Assembly: GCA_037102815.1 (NCBI GenBank) | Contig: BTPP01000005.1 | Location: 372,001-436,000, forward strand | DNA: 64,000 nt | DNA from: Neurospora intermedia | Taxonomy: Eukaryota; Ascomycota; Sordariomycetes; Sordariales; Sordariaceae | Direction: 5' to 3' | Shown here: positions 13,427 to 25,041 of the stretch, one piece after another | Layout of the letters: each line of letters begins with the position of its first letter | Position numbering within the stretch: position 1 is the stretch's first letter | Notes under the pieces: generated by a model | Told to the model about the DNA's origin: nothing | Databases searched by the model: none | The model's input: only the letters and a program-made list of their open reading frames with translations | Program-made: the position numbers and the translations under genes

Positions 13427-14219
13427 GACTGGAGCGGATTTGCTTGGGGAAGTATGGAGGGATCAAATGGGGGAGGAGTGGTTGAAAGAAGAGGCGTGGA
13501 GGGGGAGGTATTGGGAGAGGGGGACGGGTGAGGTGTGGGGGTTTGGGGTAGATGAACTTCCACTTCCGGCGGCTGTTGAGTTGGATCGTAGGTTGATGGG
13601 CGGGAGAGTGAAGGAGAGGAAGGTAAGGAGGGTGTGGAGGGTTAGGATAGTGGGTTGGGGAAGTTTGAGGGTGAGGGTCGTGAGGATGGTGAAGTAAGGG
13701 AACTTGAGGTCTGGGGGGATGGTTAACCTACCTCTATGGTAAGTGCTGGGTTGAATATGTTGAGGACAACGAAAGGAAAAATTGAACCTCAGGATTTTGA
13801 AGTGTCCGAGACGTCGCTTTTGCATTTTTCAGATATCTTCTGCCTCGTTGATGTTCTGTCGACTTTAGGTATGAGGTGGAAGGTACGGTCGAGGTACATA
13901 GGAGAAGAGGAAGAGTGAGAACCTTGATGGCCAGTTCGCTATCGATAAGGCCGATGAGATAAGGTCTGCCTGCCGTCAACATCAGTCGCGCAACCAGCCG
14001 AGCAGCTCATTCATGAAACGTTTGAGTGCCTTCACATAGACGGATTGACGTTGGAATTAGAGTGATACCATACAGAACATTCTCATCGATCAGTCTATAT
14101 CCGCTATACCCTATAGCTGCCCTATTACCTCATCCGTTCATGTCTCCCACCCGTCCTCTCGATGTGCCCCGGCCAAGCTGACCTGTACTTCCTCCCGTGG
14201 CCACCCCTTCGCACTCCAA
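13427..14219. other. Intergenic, no supported gene
   Basis: Contains an open frame at 13440-13697 (plus) that is rich in Arg, Val, Gly and Trp and shows no motif. An overlapping open frame on the opposite strand is also unconvincing. The last few hundred bases are spacer and the 3' flank of the minus-strand gene at 14220. Confidence 0.35.
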
Positions 14220-14996
14220 CTACCAGTACTGTACGTCATACTCTACTCCAGATAAGTAATTCGTATACCCAGTGCGGTTCCATACTTTGAAGTCCATGGC
14301 ATCGACTCGTCCCTTATCACACATCCATCCGTTTTTCACCTTTACAATCAGTAATTCTTTCGTGTAACATCGTCTGATGCATTTATGCCGCCAAGCTGGT
14401 GAGGTATACCCCCAAAAACTGGGAAACTTTTTAATCACATAGGCGATTGGAACTTGTTCTCCTGGAGGCAGTGAGTTGACGTGTTCCAGCATCTTGTCCA
14501 CTCGCTCCTTGAGGGCGGCCGCAATCTTGCTTCTGGCTTCTCCTCTGATCCGGTCCTCCTTTATGATCTTCGCCACACATTCCTTGCAAAACGAAGTATT
14601 CCTGTATCTTGATGTGCCCTCTCGATCCAGACTCCATGCGAGAGCCTCATCTGCGGTGGGGTTGACGTCGCAGATGTCGCAAATGGGTTGCCGTTCTCTG
14701 CTCTTATCCCTGCATTCATCGCAGTCGCAGGGGCTGCCCCAATCGCAGCTGGGCCGGCATACCGCGCTGGTGTGGAACGTTTGGGCGAAGTTATTGAGGC
14801 CGGATATGACTCTCGGAGTATGCGATTTCTCTTGTCGGATTCTATCGGCAAAGGTAACTGATGGTCCTCCTCTGCTTTGGAAGAGAAGACCGCATCGTGG
14901 AATGGTTGTGAAGCTCCTTCCGATGCCTCGTTCGAGGGGTTGAGCCGTCGGGATGCCGAAAGACGCCGCTCGGAGGAAGACGGCTGATGTCAACAT
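14220..14996 (-). CDS. Cys-rich orphan protein, possibly mitochondrial
   Basis: 258 aa from the first true ATG (14996, with A at -3); the frame extends further upstream only through a TTG codon. The N-terminus (MLTSAVFLRAASFGIPTAQP) is rich in Ala, Ser and Arg and lacks acidic residues, like a mitochondrial presequence. The centre has a dense cysteine region: CDWGSPCDCDEC, then ICDIC and FCKEC, spaced like a small zinc-binding unit. A helical, charged stretch follows, then a C-terminal part with WRHKCIRRCY and an aromatic tail ending VEYDVQYW. I recognise no named family. It could bind zinc. Localisation is an inference from composition only, and no neighbour suggests a role. Confidence 0.6.
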   Translation of the reverse strand: MLTSAVFLRAASFGIPTAQPLERGIGRSFTTIPRCGLLFQSRGGPSVTFADRIRQEKSHTPRVISGLNNFAQTFHTSAVCRPSCDWGSPCDCDECRDKSRERQPICDICDVNPTADEALAWSLDREGTSRYRNTSFCKECVAKIIKEDRIRGEARSKIAAALKERVDKMLEHVNSLPPGEQVPIAYVIKKFPSFWGYTSPAWRHKCIRRCYTKELLIVKVKNGWMCDKGRVDAMDFKVWNRTGYTNYLSGVEYDVQYW

Positions 14997-15708
14997 CTTG
15001 ATGTGCTCTCTGCGTACTTGAAGGAGGCCGAGTGCCTGGAAAGGACGGAGCCGAAAGCTCAAAATCAGGATCCTACATCCGCTTGATGCTTGCCTTAAAG
15101 TCAGCTCGAGGAACTGTCAAAGATGAGGACGCATTGCCATGCAGTAAGCGGGGCGATGGGTTGAAGCACAAGATAAGGAAGGGCCTAGACGTACTCGCAA
15201 ATGGGAGGGAAGCTGGGGAGGATGTGAGGCGCGTACAAATGGGCGCTGGTTAGACTTGAGGGTGGGATGGCCGTTGTGATGGCCGCACAGAGTTGTGGTG
15301 AGAGGAAGAGGGAGAGAAAGAGAGAGAGATGGAGTTTGTTGTCTCAAGAACGTGGGACTGTACCCCGCTCGTCTCCGACCTCGACGAAGGGAACTTCGCG
15401 TTGTTACATTACGATTACTTACAGTCAACCACTCAAAAACGTTTCCCGCGTTTGCAATCGCGTCAACGGTTGATAACATCCCAAGGCAGCCACGCGCTTA
15501 TCATGGAGCACAGGCAGAATGGAACTTTATCTTATCAGGCCTCGTCACCAACGATGGCCATCAATGTTCTCTTCGGTTTCTGTCACCAACAATTACTTTG
15601 ACTCACTCGACATTACACATTCATTACCTACGATACTCGAAACCGCGATCACCAGGTCCAATGATTATCTATCGACATTGCGTCCTCTGGCAGCTGATCC
15701 CGGCCACT
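14997..15708. other. Promoter and 3' flank, no gene seen
   Basis: Upstream flank of the Cys-rich orphan gene and 3' flank of the first CFEM gene. It includes a purine-rich stretch (about 15294-15332). The overlapping plus-strand frames at 15267-15825 are short, composition-biased and partly antisense to the CFEM exon. Confidence 0.4.
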
Positions 15709-16167
15709 TTACCAGATTATACCCCGAGCATTAACCTCACAACAGAAGTTTTGAAAAGCAGGGAGTGCCACGGCTACACCAAAGTCACAAAACAACTATC
15801 GTTAGCATCCAAATCCAATCCATAGACTTCCAAAGAGCGAATCAAAAGAAATGGCAGGTAGACGGAGGTACGCACTATTAGCAACATCCTCCCCACACGA
15901 TGCCACCGTACAGTCAGTGCCAGCTTTAATAATGGCCGCAAAGTTCACCGGCGTGCACCAGCACTTGTAGTCGGGAGGGATGTCCGCACAAGGGGTAGAT
16001 GCGACGGAGGAGCCAACTATGCAGGGAACGGCGCACGCGGGGACCTGGGAGAAGTCGGGGACTTTCGGTTTGCAGACGGGACCATGGTGATCATCACTGG
16101 AATCGCTGGAGTCGAGGGCGCCGACGAGGCTGGTTACGAGGGCGATTGTAGCAAAGAGAAACTGCAT
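15709..16167 (-). CDS. Secreted CFEM-domain protein 1
   Basis: Exons are 15876-16167 and 15709-15773 on the minus strand (118 aa). The unspliced frame misses the last conserved cysteine; the phase-1 intron restores it. A signal peptide (MQFLFATIALVTSLVGA) precedes a complete CFEM domain. The Cys positions are 45, 49, 60, 69, 71, 86, 91 and 108, with the PAC and DYKCWC signatures, and Asp67 sits where characterised CFEM proteins bind haem iron. Extra cysteines are at 32 and 109. No GPI anchor signal or membrane segment follows, so the product should be secreted or wall-associated. CFEM proteins serve in haem/iron capture, wall structure or host interaction. The start is the Met that opens the signal peptide rather than the 39-codon upstream extension. 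It is a tandem paralogue of the next gene. Confidence 0.92.
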
Positions 16168-16718
16168 TTTGGATGTGGTACTGGACTTTGTGGGATAAGG
16201 TGGTGATGGTGGTGGTTGGTAGGCTTTTTGGGGTGAAAAGTCAAGTAGAGGTGAGTTACGGGATGTCCCCAAAAGAAGATCCATTTATATCACTTGCTTG
16301 TTATTATGCTCACGGCACACCTCGGCTTCTCAAATTCTTGGATATGAGAAAGAGAAAGCAGGATGTTGCGCCCTTTTGAATTCCCGGTTTGAACAAGATG
16401 GGGTGCTTGCATTGATGTGCATTGTGCCAGTGAGGAGAGTCTGGGGAAGTTGTCACGAGTTTCAAGATTCGTGCTTGAAGTGATGGACGTATGTACCCCG
16501 GATTTTGATTTATCCTGTTACACGAAGATCTCCATTTGCTAGTAACCTAGAGGTAATTTCCTACTTAACAAGTATCTCCACTAAGTTCGATGCTTGGTCC
16601 AAGTTTGCGTTGTGTTCGTCGAACCTTGCTTCGCCAGCGTAGCTACCAGCCCAAGGCTCGGTAGGTACACTCGTACGTGGACGCAAATGTCGGTAGGTAC
16701 CTGGGTAAGCAATCCATT
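16168..16718. other. Promoter of CFEM 1, shared with CFEM 2 by duplication
   Basis: Holds the upstream region of CFEM 1. Blocks near 16334-16376 and 16441-16484 resemble blocks upstream of CFEM 2 (about 17237-17277 and 17401-17448), in the same order and at similar distance from the start codon. No gene is seen. Confidence 0.5.
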
Positions 16719-17158
16719 TTAGGAAGCATTCACCTCCTTACAGAACGTCTCGACAGCAGGGAGGACTTCGTCTGTTTAACACCGGCAATCCCATTTTGTC
16801 GTTAGCATTTGTCTCTTTCTCTTCCCTTTTTTTTCGTGTTTTTTTTTTCCCTCCCGTCTCTTCGTGACAATGAAAATGCAAGATAAAAAAGTACTTACAA
16901 ACGGCGAAACGCAGGAGAGAAATACGTACTAACAGCAACATCCGTCCCACAGTTTGCCACAACGCACGCCGTCCCGGCTTGCACAATGGCGGGCTCGTTC
17001 TCTGCCGTGCACCAGCATTTGTAGTCGGACAGCGAGCAGGTGGTGGCGGAGGAGACGGCGTCAACGATGCAGGGTTGAGCGCACGCGGGAATTTCGGAGA
17101 GGTCTTGGGCGGCGACGAGGCCGGCGGCGAGGGTGATGAAAGTAAGGAGAGACTTCAT
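16719..17158 (-). CDS. Secreted CFEM-domain protein 2
   Basis: Exons are 16930-17158 and 16719-16771 on the minus strand (93 aa). It has a signal peptide (MKSLLTFITLAAGLVAAQ) and then almost nothing but the CFEM domain. Exactly eight cysteines lie at 26, 30, 41, 48, 50, 65, 70 and 87, with Asp45 just before the CWC motif as the likely iron or haem contact. The intron interrupts the same codon context as in CFEM 1 (after the VAN/VAV segment, phase 1), and the last exon again supplies the eighth cysteine. No GPI or transmembrane segment. The intron is T/C-rich on the sense strand's complement, with a run of T around 16830. It arose with CFEM 1 by tandem duplication. The exact ligand and role are unknown. 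Confidence 0.92.
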
Positions 17159-18588
17159 CTTGGATTTGGATTTGGTGGTTGTGGATGTGGTGAAGAGCTT
17201 GTGGGCGAGGGTGTGTGGAAGACTCAGCTTTTGGTATTTGGGTATAGGGAGACGGAAGCAGGATATTGTGTCCTCTTAACTTTTTCTTCCTGGAAGTCTG
17301 TTGGGTTCCTACATCGTCTGCCTTGTCCGGGCGGTATTGTGTCCAAGGCCCGAGCCATGCTAAGAACTTTCATTCCCTTCGTGATGCGGAGTCGGCAGAG
17401 CCTGGGGAAGTCATTACGAGTTTAAGGGTTCGTGATTGACGTGATGGATACGACGGAGTGTCCGTGGAAGATTATACGAAGGCGTGCTTCAGTTCAAAGC
17501 GCCTTTTGTCACGTACCCCGTTGGAGTGCTGGCCAGGCAATAGAACTCTTCCTCTTACCAGATCCCGGCCTGCTTTCCAGGACGTTAATGTCCTCACAAA
17601 ATCCCGGTGCAATAAAAAACTGAAGCGATCAAAACTCACATTCGAAAACGCATTAAATGGAAAATAAAGGATGAAGAAAAATAAAAAGTAAAAAGCTCAG
17701 CTCCACAAGATCAAGATCGAACTCGCAACTAAAGAGGATACAACCGACCAGGTGGCTACCTACGAGAATACCACGTATTTTCTGGACCCGGCGCACTACC
17801 ACGTAGGCTACTTACTGGACCGTAGAAGGAGGTCTATACTTTGGTACTTGTATGGTCCCAGTAGGTTATGCGGCTGGAAGGTTGGAGTGAGCGACGTAAA
17901 AGCCGAAAACAAACTTTGGGGGTACACGGCTTTCCGGTCCCAACTCTTATACCTGTTGGCATGACTCGTTCGTATTCGAACATGTACATTTCTTGTGATG
18001 TCTAACTTTGAGATGTCCATCAAAGCGGGAAGTTGCCATGGCATTATGTTGTTACCAAACGCCGCACCCGCCAACGCTGTTTTGATTCTCGGGTTGCTCC
18101 GCCGACCAACCGTTTGCTAACTCAGGGTCTCTTCTTTTTCACTCGCCTCTGAAAGCCGAAGAAATACCAAACTGATGACTGTCGTGTGAATTCATGCAGT
18201 GGTTCCGACCTGAGGAATGGATGAGAAACGTGGTTCTGGAAGGAAGCAAGAAATGGAAGATGCCGAGTTCAGGAAGTGACGGGTTGATACCCCGCTACTT
18301 GTCGACCACCGCAGACAATTGCATCAAACCACCAAAGACAGCGAGCGGTATTGAAAGAAACGAAATTTAATCAAGACTAACATTACGAAATCGGCTAATA
18401 GGTAAGGTAGGTACTAGTAGTGGTACTAGTAGTAGTACTAGGGGATATGGTATCATGACTCAAAACCCGTAACAACAATACGCATCACATCAATAACTTT
18501 CATCTTTTTCTTTCCACCCACCATCTCTCCTTCAACATCCATCATCACCCATCTTCCGCCATGCCTTAACACCACCAGGGTAACACAC
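17159..18588. other. Intergenic between CFEM 2 and the ABC transporter
   Basis: Promoter of CFEM 2 on the left and 3' flank of the ABC transporter gene on the right. No gene is supported. A short TAGTAGTA-type repeat lies around 18410-18440. Confidence 0.45.
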
Positions 18589-21500
18589 TCACTGCAACAT
18601 CTGCTGCATGGCATTCACCCGATAACTCTCCCTCCTCGCCATCAACTCACTATGCGTCCCCCTATCCACAACCTTGCCGCCCTCCACCACAAAAATCACA
18701 TCCGCCTTCTGCACCGTATGCAACCTATGCGTGATCGCCAACACCGTCGTATCCCTCGCCACCTTCTCCAAACCCTCCTGCAACGCCGCCTCGCTAGTGG
18801 CATCCAGGGCGCTGGTACTCTCATCCAACAGCAACAGTCTCGGCTTCCTAACCAGCGCTCTCGCAATCGCCAGCCTCTGCCTCTGTCCACCACTCAATCT
18901 AGATGCCGAAGCGCCGCATTCCGTCTCGTACCCCTCCGGCAACGAAGCAATGACATCGTGTATGGAAGCAAGACGGCACGCTTCTTCGATTTCGGCGTCT
19001 GAAGCCTCGTGGCCCGGACGCGCGCCAAGTCCGACGTTGAACTTGACGGAACCGTCGAAGAGAGCGGGTTCCTGCGGGACGAGCGCGATAGAGTCGCGGA
19101 AGGTGTTGGATGATTGAGTAGAGGAGATGTCGACACCGTCGATAGTGATGGATCCCGAAGTCGGGGAGTAGAGGCGTTGGACCAGGTTCATAATGGTGGA
19201 TTTGCCGGCTCCTGAAGGGCCGACCAAACCGACGAATTGGCCGGGTTGGATGGTGAAGGAGACGGAGTCTAGGACGGGGTGGTCGGGGCGAGAGGGGTAG
19301 GCGAAGGAGACGTCGGAGAAGGTGATTTGCACGCCGGACTTCTTTTGGGGGGAGAGGCGGGAGGCGGAGGATTCGCCGGTGGCTTCGGGGTCGGTAGTCT
19401 TGGAAGCGGGGGAAGATGAGTCGTGCACGTGGTCGTTGGAGCCTAGACCGATGACGCCCAGAATGCGGGAGATGGCGAGACGGGCACGAGAGAACTCGGG
19501 CGCCATAGAAAACATTTGACCCCAGAGCTGCGCGGACACGAGCATGGCGACCAACACGATGAAAAAGTCCCGCTGCGAGTACTCGCCGTGCATGATGCGC
19601 TGCGAACCCCACCAGTAGGCGAAGGCGTAGACAAGGAAGGAGATCGAGTTGGCGAGCGCCAGCCAGATGTTGGTAAAGGCAGCCGCCTTGACCATTTCGT
19701 CGCGGTTGTTCTTGAGCAGGCGCTGGTAGGACCCGAGGACCTCGTGCTCGAGCGAGAGGGCGGCCACGGTTTTGATGGTCTGCACGGCTTCGACGGCCAC
19801 GGAAGTAGCCTTGTTGAAGGCCTCGGCGTGGCGCTCCTCGTAGCGGGCAAGCATGCGGAGCTGCATCAGACCGGTGCCGAGGAGGATGGGCACGATGGAG
19901 AGGCAGACGATGGCAATCTTCCAGGCGAAGATATGAGACAAGATGATGGCGGCGATGAAGTTGACGCAGATGGAGAAGACGGTGCCAATGGTAGAACCGG
20001 AGAAGGCACCAACCGAAGCGCTGTCCTTGGTGATGATGGTCAACAGCGAGGATGGGCTGCGGCCCTCGGACTGGTGCCACTGCACGCCCTGCTCCATCAG
20101 AGAGCGGAACGAAAGCACGCGCATGGCGTAGAGGAGCTTCTCGGCGATGAGAGCGAAGCACGACCAGGCCGCAAAGTTGGCGAAGAACTCGATGCAGGCA
20201 AGCATAAAGAGGAAGCCCCCAAAGAACTTGCCATAGTAGAGAACCTTGTCCATGCTGCCGCTGCAAGGGTTGAGAGAGCTGATAGTGAAGCCGAAGAGAA
20301 CACCGGAGCCGGAGAAGGTACCACCGACGATGACGGCCGCAAAGATGGCGATCACGAGCCAGCCAAGACTGGGGCGGAGGAAGCGGCCGAGAGAGCGGAC
20401 AACGCTGCTCAGGGGACGGTTGGTGTCGAGGCCGGCAATCTCGTCTCCACTAGGAGCGGCGGCCTCGGCGGCAGCGGGAGCGGGAGCAGGAGTGACAGCG
20501 ACTTCAGGGGCAGAGGGCTTCTCGACAGAGGTTCCAGTGGCGGAAGAGGAAGACTCGATGGACTCGCCAGAGACAGAAGAGCCGGCCTCGGCCTTGTGAG
20601 CAGTACCAAGAGTCTGGAGGGTGGCCATCTTGGCGAAAGCACCGTCCTCCTTGGCCATGAGCTCGTCGTATGATCCTTCCTCGATGACCTTGCCGGCTTC
20701 CATGACGACAATCTTGTCGGCGTTGCGGATGGTGGACAGACGATGGGCAATGGAGATGACGGTCCTGCTCTTGGCAGCACGGTCGACGGCTTCCTGGATG
20801 CGACGCTCAGAGGCAGAGTCCAATGCGGAAGTGGCTTCGTCGAGGAGAAGGATCTTGGGATCACGGATCAACGCTCTGGCGAGGGCAACACGCTGGCGCT
20901 GACCACCACTGACCATGGAACCAGAGGGGCCGGCATAGGTGCCGTAGCCCTTCTCGAGACGTTCGATGAAACCAGCGGCGTCGGCCTCGGTGGCGGCATG
21001 TTGAATGAGGCTGATGATCTCTTGGACGAGAGGACCGAAGGAGCTGACGATGGCGGGATCGATGGAGTCCTTGCCCTTCTTGGCCAAGTCGGCCAGTTCG
21101 TGGCTGTGGAGGATGTCCTTGAGACGCTGGTGTTCGGGCTTGGGAGAGTTGATGAGGCCGAGAGCAATGTTTTCCAAAATGGAGCGGTCGAGAAGAGAGG
21201 GTTCTTGTTGGACCAAGCTGATGAAAGAGCGCAGGCTGCGAACATTGAGCTCCTTGATATCGTAGCCGTCCATGGTGATTCTGCCAGAATTGGGATCCTG
21301 GAGACGGCTAATCATGGCCGCCACCGTGGACTTGCCACTGCCACTGAGACCAACAATAGCAGTGTGCTTGCCAGCAGGGAAGGTCAAGTCGACGTTCTTC
21401 AAGACCAGCTGATCAGGGCGGCTGGGGTAGGAGAAGGAGACATTCTCAAAGCGAATCTCGCCACGAGTCTCAAAGGGAAGGACGACGCCCTTGTCGGAAG

Positions 21501-22884
21501 TGCCGTCGATAGGGGAAGGCTCCTCGATGTCCTTCATCAGTCTGTCGAAAGCAGCCTGCGCACCACCCAAAAGGGGCAGCAGGGGAGAAATGTTACCAAG
21601 GACGACGCAAGCATCGACCAAGATGAAGATGACGGTGTAGATCTGACCGATAGTCTCGCTGCCCTTACCAGCCATGGCATCCGCCACCAGGCGCGAACCC
21701 TCCCAGTATGCCAGCGCGTTACCGGCGTAGGCGATGAAGTACAGCAGACCAGCCTGGACGGCAGCCGACATGCCTCTCTTGATACCAGCATCCCGAGCCG
21801 TAGCCATGTGATCAGCGAACTTGGCCTCCAGTCTGGGCGCGGCACCGAAAGCCTGGACGACAATGACGTTCTTGAGAGCCTCGGAGGCGATGGAAGAAGC
21901 GCTGGCAATGGCGCCGGCAGCCTTGATCATGTACTTCTGGAAGTAAGCACCGCCCACCAGACCCATGGCGAGATAAGCCGGGATCATGGAAATCAGGATA
22001 CCAGCCAACTTGGCCTGCTTGATGAAAGCAACGACATAGGCAGTGATGAAGAAGCTGATACTAGCCAGCAACACGCCCACCTTTTCCGACGTACCCGCCT
22101 GCAGCGCGGCCATGTCGCCATGCAACCGGGTGCTAACCTCTCCGCCAGCGGCACGAGTGTCGAAGAAGGCGGGCGGCTGGCGCAACAGAGCAGAGACATA
22201 CTTGTTCCTGAGGCGGGCGGCGAGGCGTTGGCTGATGAGACTCCACGAGAGCACGTAGATGTAGATGAGGCAGAAGGCGGCAATGGCGATGTAGACAATG
22301 ATGAGCACCTTGTCGTTGATGTCGTGTTCGTACCGGAAGGGGTTGGCGTCATGTTGCTCGACCGCGCACGTGGCGCCGTTCATGTCATCGACTAGCTGGC
22401 CGAAGACGATGCCCATGAGCGGGAAGGGCACGCCGGCTGCCAGGGCGGAGATGGTGCCGATGAGGAGGAGGAGGTAGTCGGTCCATGTTGGGTCGGCGGA
22501 GAAGAAGATGCGGACGTAGCCGAAGAGTTTCTTGGTGAGCTGTGGTGGTGAGGATGGGTGTTAGTATTTGTGAAGTGAAGGGTTGTATGTCAAGTGGTGG
22601 GTGTTGACATTAACCCCTGAATGGGCATCAACAACAACATCAACATCACCACCATCTCGATAACCCAACCACTAGATCAGGTCATCACCATGGTAGTATC
22701 AATCGATATCGATATCACCATCGACATGACGATAAGATATCAAAGAGAAAATGGGTTGGGGTAATCTACTAACCGGTTCCTTTGGCGGTGGTGGTGGTGG
22801 TGGTGTAGCAACTGCCGTCTCAGCTACAGGTGTCTCAGGCGCTGCTGGCGGCTTTTCAGCCAGGCCCTTTTCCTCAGCGGACAT
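18589..22884 (-). CDS. Full-length ABC-B (MDR type) transporter, candidate siderophore exporter
   Basis: Exons are 22774-22884 and 18589-22539 on the minus strand (1353 aa), with a phase-0 intron after residue 37. The layout is TMD1-NBD1-TMD2-NBD2. NBD1 has Walker A GLSGSGKST (about residue 435), signature VSGGQRQR (about 575) and Walker B ILLLDEATSALD (about 600). NBD2 has GPSGAGKST (about 1143), LSGGQRQR (about 1250) and LLLLDESTSALD (about 1270). Both sites look catalytically complete. The N-terminus is a Pro-rich cytosolic tail, and the linker after NBD1 is rich in Ala, Pro and Ser. The family exports lipophilic compounds or peptides. The gene is placed next to an NPS6-type synthetase, and SRE motifs lie in its upstream DNA, so siderophore-related export is the best guess, but this is inference. 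Large open frames on the other strand are shadows. Confidence 0.95.
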
Positions 22885-23517
22885 GGTGAAAAGGGATGGA
22901 TGGTGATTATATCCGCCCCCTTTTTCTCGTCCTGCTGTTTTTGTTTACCTACCCACTTTCCCTTGTTTGTTTGTTTTTGTTCACCTCATGCAGATGTTTG
23001 GAGATATTGGGAGAATGAACGGTAAAAGTAAAAAGAGATTTTGTTATTGCGAATGGGAAATCTAAGAGGGCCGGAATATTCCGTGGATTGATGGATGGAT
23101 GAGTGAAAGGGTTGGGTTGGGTTTGGTCTGGGTCTGGGTCTGGTTCTGGGTTCAAAGATCCGACCGAAAAGACATACGGATCAGATCAACACGCCGAACA
23201 GAACGAGAACCGACTGGCTGGCTGGATAGATGGAGCATGTCAACACTCCCGTCTTTCTTCTCTTCTTCTTCGACTTTCAGTCCCATCCACTACAAAGTGT
23301 CATGGGGGAGTAAGTAGTGGAAAATGACATTTTTTTCCATGCCTTGTCCCCTTCTTCGTGTGTCCCGCCGTTTTCCCACACCTACCTGCCACCCACCCCC
23401 CTTTCCGCCCGCCCACCAACTCCTACTCTAAACTCTCTGCCGGTAGATGCGCCCCCGATGGAGTTGCACCGTGTCACTACATGATGGAAACCCGATGCCG
23501 GGGCTTGGCAGAGGCGG

Positions 23518-23549
23518 ATCTGATAACCAAAACAGGCCGGATCTGATAA
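23518..23549 (+). promoter_or_regulatory. Two tandem ATCTGATAA motifs (SRE/SreA type)
   Basis: Exact ATCTGATAA at 23518-23526 and again at 23541-23549, 23 bases apart and in the same orientation. They are about 0.65 kb upstream of the ABC transporter start. ATCWGATAA is the published recognition sequence of fungal GATA iron repressors (N. crassa SRE, A. fumigatus SreA). Occupancy is inferred. Confidence 0.7.
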
Positions 23550-23874
23550 AAATTTTCCTCGCGTGCTGCCGACTCCACTTTGTCGGCGGGGCGGGATAGG
23601 GAGCCAATGATGCAAACAAACACCTACACACACATTTCTTCGTTGGCCCGGCAAGTCAAGAAAATGGAAACGGAAACGGAAACGGCAGAAAAAGACGCAA
23701 AACAAAATGTCTTGGCCATATTGTGCTTCCCCCTTTCCGCCCTTTCAAGCAAGCAACACCCACCCGGCGGCAGCTTTCACGGCCTTTTTGTTTTCAAGCT
23801 TGTCTGCGGTTCCCCTGGCAAGTGCCTGCCTTGTAGGAGTCAGAGAGTCACACATCCCGGCCTTGCTCGTTCGT

Positions 23875-23883
23875 TTATCAGAT
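23875..23883 (-). promoter_or_regulatory. ATCTGATAA motif (SRE/SreA type)
   Basis: The plus strand reads TTATCAGAT, the complement of ATCTGATAA. It lies about 1.0 kb upstream of the ABC transporter start. Confidence 0.6.
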
Positions 23884-23990
23884 CTTTTCTCGTTTCGTCC
23901 TTCGTCTTCGTCTTCGTTGTTCGCTTTTTTCTTTTTTCCCCTCTCCTTGTGCACACATACACCCACCCCCTTGGGGTTTAAGCAGAGATC

Positions 23991-23999
23991 TTATCTGAT
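23991..23999 (-). promoter_or_regulatory. ATCAGATAA motif (SRE/SreA type)
   Basis: The plus strand reads TTATCTGAT, the complement of ATCAGATAA. It lies about 1.1 kb upstream of the ABC transporter start. Confidence 0.6.
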
Positions 24000-24467
24000 C
24001 CGAGAGATTTCACCTCAGCTAGGTCTCGGCTCGGGTCTCACTGCATGGCCAAGGTTGTTTGACCTCGGGCCGGGGGTTTGATGTAGTTTTTGTTCACCGC
24101 ACCACTCTTCCTTTGGCACCTCTTGAATTGCAGTGGTTCTGCTTCTCACCCACTGCAATGAGTCCGGGAGCGAACTCCAAAAACACCACGCCATGGTCAG
24201 CTTAGACAGAAGAACTTGGACTGTCCATCCATCACTTTATTCACGACAACTTTGCCCGTGTCATCTTTGTCTTCGGAGGACGACACCATCTCCAACTTCC
24301 AAGTGGAGTTCAAGTTTTAATTCCGTTTTTCCAAAATCTAAATCCCACATTCCTCTTACGTACAAGGTCGATATGCGCTGCTGCAACCCTGTTGCATACG
24401 TATGCATGGCGTTTTCTTTCATCACCTCGCACTGGGTCTAATGTCTGCTCTTGCCTCCGTCTTTGCA

Positions 24468-24486
24468 TTATCTGATGATCAGATAA
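24468..24486. promoter_or_regulatory. Palindromic pair of ATCAGATAA motifs
   Basis: TTATCTGAT at 24468-24476 and ATCAGATAA at 24478-24486 form a perfect 9-base inverted repeat around one central G. Two opposed sites this close could seat two DNA-binding proteins, or both zinc fingers of a GATA repressor. The pair is about 1.6 kb from the ABC transporter start and lies beyond the 3' end of the GNAT gene. Confidence 0.65.
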
Positions 24487-25041
24487 AAAAAATTTGCCTC
24501 TCCCCCCTTGTACCGCTTGCACATGGGCAAGGTGGTCCTGGTCAGTGGTCTTGGAGGTGACTCTTAGAGGGTTGGGACGTTAGGGGAAGCAGGTGAGGCA
24601 GGGGGAGAAAGGTCAACGGGATCGGAGTTACGGTTCGGTCGACGGCGGAAATCAACGGAAAGGGAGTGATGCAACCGGTACCTGGGACGGGAGAACATGA
24701 AACTACGGAGGGCAAGCAGGACGGATATTGACTGGATGGTGAGGAGACACTGGCTTTAGTGAGAACTGGACAAGTGCCTGGTGTTGACAACAGTTTTCTT
24801 AACAACCACGGCGTTGGGGTCGGGGATGGGGCCATAACGGCGCTTTGGCGAATTACTATTGGGTTTGATGGCGATATCACTCGAAGCTGGGCCTCGGTCT
24901 CATTGAAATGTAAAAAGTCACAGCTCACAGCTGTAACGGGGTATTTATTATATCCTGTAAATTCTACACGCTCTTGACATCAAATCAACCGTTCTGATAC
25001 ATTCATTTCCTTCCTTCCCTAAACCTTTTCCGTGTCCACCC

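Larger units (their letters stand above)
22885..25041. other. Upstream region of the ABC transporter, rich in SRE motifs
   Basis: No gene is supported. The interval is 2.2 kb and contains six copies of ATCWGATAA (separate entries). The minus-strand frame at 24542-24928 is Pro/Ser/Thr-biased and has no domain. The 3' end of the GNAT gene lies at the right border. Confidence 0.5.

Noticed and set aside
13440-13697. Open frame after the small Pro/Ser protein, as a further exon
   Set aside because: None of the acceptors I tried joins it in frame with the upstream exon without a stop.
15530-15540. TTATCAGGC near CFEM 1 as an SRE site
   Set aside because: Only the GATA core matches; the last two bases of the 9-mer differ. 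Similar partial matches occur throughout the window.
19516-22395. Long plus-strand open frames of 385 and 550 codons
   Set aside because: They are exactly antisense to the ABC transporter and have biased Asp/Gly/Glu/Val composition without domains. They are shadows of its codon usage.
24542-24928. 128-codon minus-strand open frame between the ABC and GNAT genes
   Set aside because: Pro/Ser/Thr-biased, without signal peptide or domain, and it begins outside any plausible promoter context.
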